64,000 nt of DNA from Incurvaria masculella (taxonomy: Eukaryota > Arthropoda > Insecta > Lepidoptera > Incurvariidae). The notes beneath the pieces were generated by a model. It was not told where the DNA came from and made no database searches. It saw only the letters and a program-made list of their open reading frames with translations. Positions within the stretch are counted from its first letter, which is position 1, and every line of letters begins with the position of its first letter. Made by a program: the position numbers and the translations under genes. The stretch covers positions 13,335,001 through 13,399,000 of the forward strand of contig OX335653.1 in the NCBI GenBank assembly GCA_946894095.1. The letters run 5' to 3'. Shown here piece after piece: positions 57,866 to 64,000 of this stretch.

Positions 57866-58033
57866 CTGAATCTTCTTGATGAGCTCGACGCCGCCGGCGG
57901 TGGTGGCGCCCGCGTCGAGCGCCCCCTTCGCCAGCTCCTGCCCCTTGCAGAACGCGAGGATCGAGCGCTGCTCGTCGCGAGGGAACGCGTGCCGCAGCAG
58001 CGACGTGCGCGTGAAATTCTCGATGTAGCGGTT
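57866..58033 (-). CDS. mRpL1: mRpL1 exon 5
   Basis: Acceptor TTTCTAG, donor GTGCGC (weak), phase 0. Fifty-six codons from NRYIENFTRTSLLRHAFP to AGATTAGGVELIKKIQ, the L1 core with the conserved AG..GG.ELI-KI turn. GC-rich. Confidence 0.93.
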
Positions 58034-58248
58034 CTAGAAACGCACCTGCTAATTAAATTACTATTAATGTGCTCAAAGATCATGCAATATCTGACATTTA
58101 CTGTCAGTGTCACATTTTGACGTTCCTATAGTGCTAAATATCGTATTTCAACCGGGTTGTTTCACAAACCGTTGATTGCCTCTCAGGTGAAAAGCCAAGT
58201 TTTGCTTAGGGAATTCATTGGATTAAAATTTGGGGTGAACTACTACAA

Positions 58249-58615
58249 CAGCCTCGTTAGACGCCTACTACGACGCCTTGCGATTCGATAAGCAGGCTAA
58301 GCACCTCTGAACGCGGTTAGGTTCTGGATGGGTGACCATTTTCAACCATTGAGGCTGGCCGTGGTTCGGATTCCACTTAAAACTGTAGGTCCCCTATCTT
58401 ACTTACTAGGTGGTAGGGTTAATCCCACCCGGGTTGGTACCATCGCATTGAATGAACGAAGGTCGAAGCGGCAATGAAAATTGTCTGTGTTTTCCATCCA
58501 GTTCAATGTAGCTGAGCAATATAAGGAAGGTCCTGGCATGGCACCTAGTTCACATGTAGAGTGTTAGGCTAATATCTGATGTTCAGTTTGGTACAGTCCA
58601 GTTACATAAAAAAAA
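58249..58615 (+). repeat. SINE with diverged 5S-like head
   Basis: The head retains GGCTAAGCACCTCTGAACGC and TTCTGGATGGGTGACC, so the 5S C-box part is clear and the A-box part worn. Body and tail match the family and end in about eight As. Confidence 0.8.
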
Positions 58616-58864
58616 CGAATATCATTTGTTCCATGTCTGTTGTTTTGTTTCCGTAAGCGTAACGGTGCGAATCATTTGTAATGCAATGCTTACAGCATTG
58701 AGCATGCAATCTGATTCAGGACATTTGTATACGCTTAAAGCACTGTAATCGTTTACAGTTCAAATGGGACCATTGTGTAAGTCAACCAACAAAAAAGGCC
58801 AGTTAATATCAAATTCAATAGAGAATATCCCATCTGTCAATACAATTAAAAACAAAATGGCCAC

Positions 58865-59078
58865 CTTCTTCGCCGCCTGCATGTTCATCTCAACCTGCGC
58901 CAACACAAGCGCATCAGGCACATTGTACATGGTGCGGTCGTGCGTCTCCTGGTGCAGCCGCACCGCCTCGACCGCGGGGTACACCACCCAGCGGTGGTAG
59001 CGCATCGGGAACACATCGTCGCGGCTGACCGACTTGAACGAGTCGTCCAAATGCTTGTCTACGTGCACCTTCTTCAGT
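58865..59078 (-). CDS. mRpL1: mRpL1 exon 4
   Basis: Acceptor ACGCATTCAG, donor GTGGCC (weak), phase 2 to 0. Seventy-one codons including YHRWVVYPAVEAVRLHQETH and YNVPDALVLAQVEMNMQAAK. The HQETH...YN motif is typical of mitochondrial L1. Confidence 0.92.
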
Positions 59079-59454
59079 CTGAATGCGTAAAGGAGATTTT
59101 TGGAGTTAGCTTGTTGCTATGTCTTCACAAATATCAACAAATTGTCAGAATTTACCTTACAAGGCCATATCCTGTGAATCTTTGACGAGTGAATAATGAG
59201 CAAAATCAATGAATAATACTATCATGGATACATCATTACAAGCACAATCGAAATACGAATATGCATTCAACTGAACAGAATTTTGAATGATGGTTGCAGG
59301 TAAAGTGAAAATGACTCATATTTAAGCTTTGGGTTCGAAAAACATAAAATACGATTACATTGTGACATCGTGCTGTGTTGATTAAGGCACTTAAAAGAAT
59401 ACAAGTTTTCTCATTGAATTTCTTCCCGTGCAAGTTGTACGAGGAGACTAGGGG

Positions 59455-59994
59455 ATTTGAAGTTTGGATTCCACGTAAAACTGTAGGTCCCCTTCCTCGC
59501 TAACTATCTCGGTCAGTGGTTCTTAACCTGTGGTCCGCGGACCACCGGTGGTCCCTGCAAGCCTCTAAAGTAGTCCGCGAAGCCATGCAAAAAAGTTTAA
59601 ATAAGTGACATAAAAAGTGTAAAGAAAAAACTAAAAAAAATAACACATTCAAATAATATAGTTACATTTTTAAAGTAAAATTTTCGTAAAAAAATACTTT
59701 TGTATGCGTATTTTATGTATAGATAGAACAACTCTTTATTCATTCAGATTTACATTACTTAATTCCAACAGTTGGTGGTCCACGGCAAGACAAACATTTT
59801 GTCAAATGGTACCTCATCACTAAAAGGTTACGAACCACTGATCTAGGTGGCAAAGTTAATCCCGTCTGGGTTGGTATCATTATAAATAAATGATGGATGA
59901 AGCGGCAATAAAAGCTGTCCATGTTTAACAGCCATTCCAATGTAACCGTGAAGTTCCATCGTGATGTGTTGCCGTCCAGTTACATTAAAAAAAT
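59455..59994 (+). repeat. SINE split by an hAT element
   Basis: The left part TTTGGATTCCACGTAAAACT to CCTCGCTAACT and the right part AGGTGGCAAAGTTAATCCCG to CCAGTTACATTAAAAAAA are the body and tail of one SINE copy, separated by the hAT insert at 59514-59840. The head is missing. Confidence 0.85.
59514..59840. mobile_element. Non-autonomous hAT element
   Basis: The ends CAGTGGTTCTTAACC and, read inward, CAGTGGTTCGTAACC are of classical hAT type. The 8-bp target duplication is ATCTCGGT (59506-59513) against ATCTAGGT (59841-59848), with one later change. 327 bp, non-coding. Confidence 0.92.
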
Positions 59995-60390
59995 CACTGT
60001 TATAATAAATGAGTTTCTCTGTGAGTTTACTATTTTAAACAGATCATATGGTCATGATTTGAAAAATAAGATCAAGTGTCATACAATCGCTTGCACACAC
60101 CGGCCGAATCATAGCCTGCATGGAGGATATTGGCTGGCATAGGTAGTAAGAGATGAAATGTGTTTTTGAACAAAAGGTACAAACAACAACCTCACATCTC
60201 TACACTTTCGAGAACATATTATGCTTTATGCATAGTGTATGGCCCAGCCATGCGTCTCTCACCCGGGCAGGCGTTGGATCTTTCACTCTCGTTCTCTTTG
60301 ACTTTGATAAGTGCACATAATTACAACAAATTATATTATATAGAAATAGATCGACTTGAGAAAGTCTGGTTTTTTGGTATGTATACTCAC

Positions 60391-60521
60391 TTGTCCTTTC
60401 CTCTGAGATTATGTGGAATGAATCCCACTTTGGTGATCTCTACTTTAACTTTTTTGGCGCGAGCCTTTTCCCTGGTGCCCTTACGTGCCGCATAGTTAGT
60501 AGATTCAATGTGGATCGATCT
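60391..60521 (-). CDS. mRpL1: mRpL1 exon 3
   Basis: Acceptor AATTTTCAG, donor GTGAGT, phase 0 to 2. Encodes RSIHIESTNYAARKGTREKA and then basic sequence ending FIPHNLRGKD. The NYAARKGTRE block marks the start of the mature insect and vertebrate uL1m proteins. Confidence 0.9.
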
Positions 60522-60865
60522 CTGAAAATTATTTACAAAATAATGCTTTTTATGGTCACGAATCGTTGTAGTTTTGGTAAGATGAGACCACTCTCAAAAA
60601 GAACAGATTAGGGTTGAAGAAAGGCAACCCCTCAGCTGTGGATTGCTTGGTTGCGTATAGTTTTGTGATGCTCAACAAAATGTGATGCAAAACATTTGGG
60701 TGCTTTGATCAAAAAGCGATATATTTTTGTATTATAGCCGATATAGTCATAAAGTGAAATGCCTCAAAATACAAATCATATTTTTTTTCACTGTTCACTT
60801 AATATTTTTTTTATTTGGTAAGTATTTAAATATAGAAAAGGTTCATAGATAAAAAACACTTAAAA

Positions 60866-60925
60866 ATGGCCTGGTGTGGTATTAGTCATCCATGTTCAGC
60901 TTAGTTATTTAAAAAACAAAAGTAA
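60866..60925 (+). repeat. SINE tail fragment
   Basis: GTGTGGTATTAGTCATCCAT to a short A run matches the SINE family tail only. Confidence 0.6.
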
Positions 60926-61038
60926 ACCATGAGTACCAAATATTTCTTATGGTTAGTATTGATATCTAGTTGTAGAGTTAGCTGTCAAGGGTTAAATAAG
61001 AAATGAAGTACAACCATTTTTTTTATTACGACGATATA

Positions 61039-61140
61039 CATCACAGTAGTCTCACTAATCCGGCACTATCAAATACCAAGAGGTGCCGGATTATTGCAAT
61101 ATTTGGATTACTGGATTGAATAATGGGAAAAGGAATTTCA
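61039..61140 (+). mobile_element. pogo/Tigger-like terminal fragment
   Basis: CAGTAGTCTCACTAATCCGG, then CAC and a nearby inverted GTGCCGGATTA, resemble the terminus of pogo-group elements. Only one end is evident. Confidence 0.45.
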
Positions 61141-61483
61141 AGATAAATTGTTTTGCATCTTGACCACAAATTTTTATCACAAATCACTCGGAAAGCGCAT
61201 GTTTAATAGATAAATGAAAACCCATGATCAAGCTAGGGAAGGGGTATAGGCAAAGGGGTTCGATGATGTAAGGTGCAGTACTACTGTACATAACGATGTA
61301 CTGAAGTGTCGGATGAATGAGACTACTATATTTATAATCTTGCTACGCTAACACGTCATGTTTGCTTCGATCGATATAGGCCTGGAATGCTATAAGATAG
61401 TTGCCTTATCATAAAAGGCAAAAGTAGGCCAAAAGTACCTGCCGGAAATATACCTGGTTGTGTAGATGAAAATAAATACTTAC

Positions 61484-61542
61484 AGCGGAGCACACAGCTG
61501 GAACGGTCAACTTCTGAGCAGCTGCATTTAAAAGCAATGACC
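61484..61542 (-). CDS. mRpL1: mRpL1 exon 2
   Basis: Acceptor GTATACACAG, donor GTAAGT. Enters in phase 1 and leaves in phase 0. Encodes the rest of the presequence, SLLLNAAAQKLTVPAVCSA. It has no usable start of its own, because the frame runs back to a stop without ATG. That is why an upstream exon is needed. Confidence 0.75.
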
Positions 61543-63102
61543 CTGTGTATACACAACCATATGTTATTATTGATATCGCCACTACTACTGTATGTGAAAA
61601 AGTGAGGGAAGCTATTTATAAAGGTTATGATATAAAGGAATCACAATCACAATTTACATTTAAACCTTATTCACGACAATAAAATGTTTGACAGTAATAG
61701 CAATTGATATGTGACTTAATTATCCAAGGAATGCAGTTTTTTAATTAACTAGTTCTCATTTCGGAAATTCTTTATTAGTACATCGCGATTAAAAATATAA
61801 AAAAAATACCTACTAAAGGCCTCAAAATACGTTATTCTTAATCAAAATTGGGGTCGGGAAATCGAAAAAAAGCATAAAAAAAAATCTCACAAACTTGAAT
61901 TTTTGACGAAATTTTGCATCACAAACACTGAACAAACACGAATACTGCGTCCTTTTCGCACAAATGAAATCATTTAAAACTAGGCGTGTCCACTTTCACC
62001 ACTCTCTAAATGGTATAAATGTGACGACAGCATCCAAAAACAAATGCAATGTATACATACACATAGAACAGCGACGACCAGCGACAACATGCAGTTGCGC
62101 CAACATTTTTCCAAAATGGTATTGCCATGAACTAATTTATTTTTCCGTGGTCTACAAAAAAAATTACCAAAGGTTAATTTCTATAAATTAACCTTAACCT
62201 AACTGGTCCATGTCGGGATGGCTCATGTCGGTTGCAAACGCTCAGGACGTCCTGTGCGAGCTTTCGTCTCCGTGCTTCTTAAAAACATTCTAAACACGCA
62301 CACCATCATTTTACCCTTAATTATGGGTAACGACGTGTTGGCAACATACGAGCAATTCTAATGCCAACTGATATAACTTAAAAATGGAAAGACAAGTCGC
62401 GTCTCAATACGGAACTAAATGTATCGATGAGCACAAAGAAAATACTTTTAAAAAATTTTTTTCAAGGAAAATAGATATCTCCGGACCCAAATTTTTACAT
62501 CAAAATGTTTATAAAAAACTACTCTACCATCCCTGATACCCAGATAGTTGGTAGAAAGGATGTACTAATCTAAAGAGCAGCCCTCATTTCAATGGATGAA
62601 ATGTTTTTTAATAATTTACTTATGAGAGTTGTCAGCTTTAAAAAAAATTATGTAAAAAATCTGAAAAATGCTTAATTGGTACTGTTTGTAGCACCTATGA
62701 GTTTTTGAGAAGGCTGATCGCCTCTTTGATTGAATGAAATAAACTTCAAAGCTGTTTTTTAACAAAAATACAATAGAAGTAATTTCTTTGCACCACTTAA
62801 ACAAGTGCGCCAAACGGAGTAGCCAAAATGGGAGGATCCAGTGGAGCTGCTCTTATTAGGAGGTCACGATATTACAATTCCCGAATTGAGATTTTCTCTC
62901 GACAATTTCAGCTTTCATAATCACCACATGAGACGCTCCATAACTTCACACAAAAGAGAAGTTATCGCAAAAAGTTCGGTAGTTGGAGGTTCGCTGGGTT
63001 GCCCTTTTTTGGTACGGACTGAGTTCTAACTTGGGATTTCATAACCTCAAAACAAACGCCCGAGTCTTTCATGTTTGTTTCATGCAGTAGGTCTGTACTC
63101 AC
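61543..63102. other. mRpL1 intron 1
   Basis: AT-rich, with a more balanced part at 62200-62300. No repeat family recognised. Confidence 0.45.
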
Positions 63103-63121
63103 TGATTAAGGTGCCGACCAT
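63103..63121 (-). CDS. mRpL1: mRpL1 exon 1
   Basis: ATG at 63121-63119, six codons (MVGTLI) and one base, then a consensus GTGAGT donor. It leaves in phase 1, which the next exon requires. Joining gives MVGTLIRSLLLNAAAQKL, a good mitochondrial presequence. Two other upstream ATG candidates with phase-1 donors (near 62236 and 62051) give less suitable acidic starts. The choice is inference. Confidence 0.62.
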
Positions 63122-63591
63122 GACGAGGATGAAATAACCCACAAGAGCGGTAACGAGGGTTTAATAAGCCCAATAAGACAATCCAACCAATCAAATAACC
63201 ACGGAAAAACAATCTAAACACAAGTAGACATTACAGTACCACAGAATAAAATATGTGACATTGACAATCCACTTTGTTTATTTTTTTAAGACATGCTTTT
63301 AATTTCACATTCAGAGATGTCCATTTGCATTTTCGGTTAGTTTATTGTAGCGGTGGGTCGTATTTATTGTCATTAGTATATGTCACCGCGTACAGGCTAG
63401 CCACGATATTACTGGTGACTGAATTTTAAAATACCCGGTGACGCGGTTACACGCATATACATACAGACTTACTTTACTTCTGCCTAGAGATAGAGTGACA
63501 TTCGATCTTTGCAACAAACTAAAACGGTGCTTAAATTCATCAGTATACGTTTGAAAAAAGGTTGACCAAACCGCACGGCGAGGTGGCAGTA
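63122..63591. other. Upstream region of mRpL1
   Basis: Presumed 5' untranslated region and promoter of mRpL1, without an evident TATA box. Nothing else recognised. Confidence 0.4.
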
Positions 63592-63716
63592 ACCTGTCGG
63601 TCCCTTTTCCTCTTATAACGCCCAATACGTCAAGAGTGAGAAGGCGAGAAAGTACTGTCACCTGTCTGTCCCTTTTCCCCTCACGACGCTAAATACCTCA
63701 GAGTGAGAAGGTGGGA
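63592..63716. repeat. Two-unit tandem repeat of about 68 bp
   Basis: ACCTGTCGGTCCCTTTTCC... and ACCTGTCTGTCCCTTTTCC... start at 63592 and 63659-63660. Both end AGTGAGAAGG(C/T)G. Confidence 0.8.
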
Positions 63717-63740
63717 ATATATTTTCCGTGGCTAGTATTT

Positions 63741-63798
63741 CGGCACAGACGATATATCGTCACAGAAGATATATCGGCGCAGAAGATATATCGGCGCC
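63741..63798. repeat. Three-unit 17-18 bp tandem repeat
   Basis: CACAGACGATATATCGT, CACAGAAGATATATCGG and CGCAGAAGATATATCGG follow directly. Beyond, GACCGGTGA recurs several times up to about 63920. Confidence 0.8.
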
Positions 63799-64000
63799 CG
63801 CTGCGGTGACAATATTTATTTTATTACTTTGACGGTGACTCGATATCGACCGGTGACACACGACCGGTGACGATATATTTTATTTTATTTCTTTGATGGT
63901 GATTCGATCTTGACCGGTGTGGCAGATTTGAAAAATATCGGCAGTAGTTAGATAGTATTCAGAGCGGGTGGACTAACTTTAATGCGCTGATTATTGCCGT

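Larger units (their letters stand above)
52391..63121 (-). other. mRpL1: Mitochondrial ribosomal protein L1 gene (complete)
   Basis: Eight coding exons on the minus strand sum to 1,056 bases, giving 351 residues plus stop, with all intron phases consistent. The protein is uL1m of the large mitoribosomal subunit. It forms the L1 stalk near the exit-tRNA site and binds large-subunit rRNA. The presequence MVGTLIRSLLLNAAAQKL, with its positive charge, suits mitochondrial import. The family-typical blocks ESTNYAARKGTREKAR, HQETHDRTMYN, AGATTAGGVELIKKIQ, ADFDYVIAHPN and LVPIRGLMKRKFPNPKSGTL follow. Introns carry SINEs, a LINE fragment, an hAT element and a MITE. It is convergent with the collagen gene. 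Confidence 0.9.

Noticed and set aside
63383..63661. 92-codon minus-strand frame near the right edge
   Set aside because: It overlaps the 68-bp tandem repeat and has no recognisable domain or splice context.

Overview
The window looks like nuclear DNA of an insect, most likely a moth or butterfly. The evidence is AT-rich introns, very short exons with GT-AG borders, and a dense load of interspersed repeats of kinds I associate with Lepidoptera: a GGTTCCGTAC-type repeat, 'CTAGCTGCGGTACCCGG'-type repeats, a mariner relic, MITEs and SINEs. There is no bacterial gene organisation. The species assignment is inference.

Three genes can be supported. (1) At the left edge on the minus strand, one exon (2829-3005) fits the first exon of a multi-pass membrane protein of the AIG1/ADTRP family. 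Its other exons are not visible. (2) From 9570 to about 49.3 kb on the plus strand there are 22 short Gly-X-Y exons, plus two alternative last exons. They encode the collagenous ectodomain of a transmembrane (MACIT) collagen of the type XIII/XXIII/XXV, C. elegans COL-99 class. The C-terminal signature with two cysteines, around residues [13 protein letters not shown], is the diagnostic part. The amino-terminal, transmembrane-encoding exons are not recognised here. (3) From 63.1 down to 52.4 kb on the minus strand there is a complete eight-exon gene for mitochondrial ribosomal protein uL1m (mRpL1). I reconstruct 351 residues with every intron phase consistent. It converges tail-to-tail with the collagen gene.

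Most other sequence is intronic or intergenic and is filled with mobile DNA. This includes a deleted mariner copy (1.4-2.3 kb) and a Jockey/CR1-like LINE (23.4-28.8 kb) split by a triple tandem insertion. It also includes a second, 5'-truncated LINE with an RNase H domain and a 13-bp target duplication (56.1-57.0 kb), at least eight MITE families (three flanked by TTAA), and an hAT element nested in a SINE. About fifteen SINE copies share one body and tail but carry either a tRNA-derived or a 5S-rRNA-like head. Minisatellites of 44, 94 and about 185 bp are also present.

The most notable items are five items. They are the head-swapped SINE family, a five-fold 149-bp tandem copy of an exon end with its splice donor in mRpL1, two alternative collagen carboxy termini, a phase mismatch in the collagen gene that points to a hidden 28-bp exon, and the TTAA-flanked MITE families.
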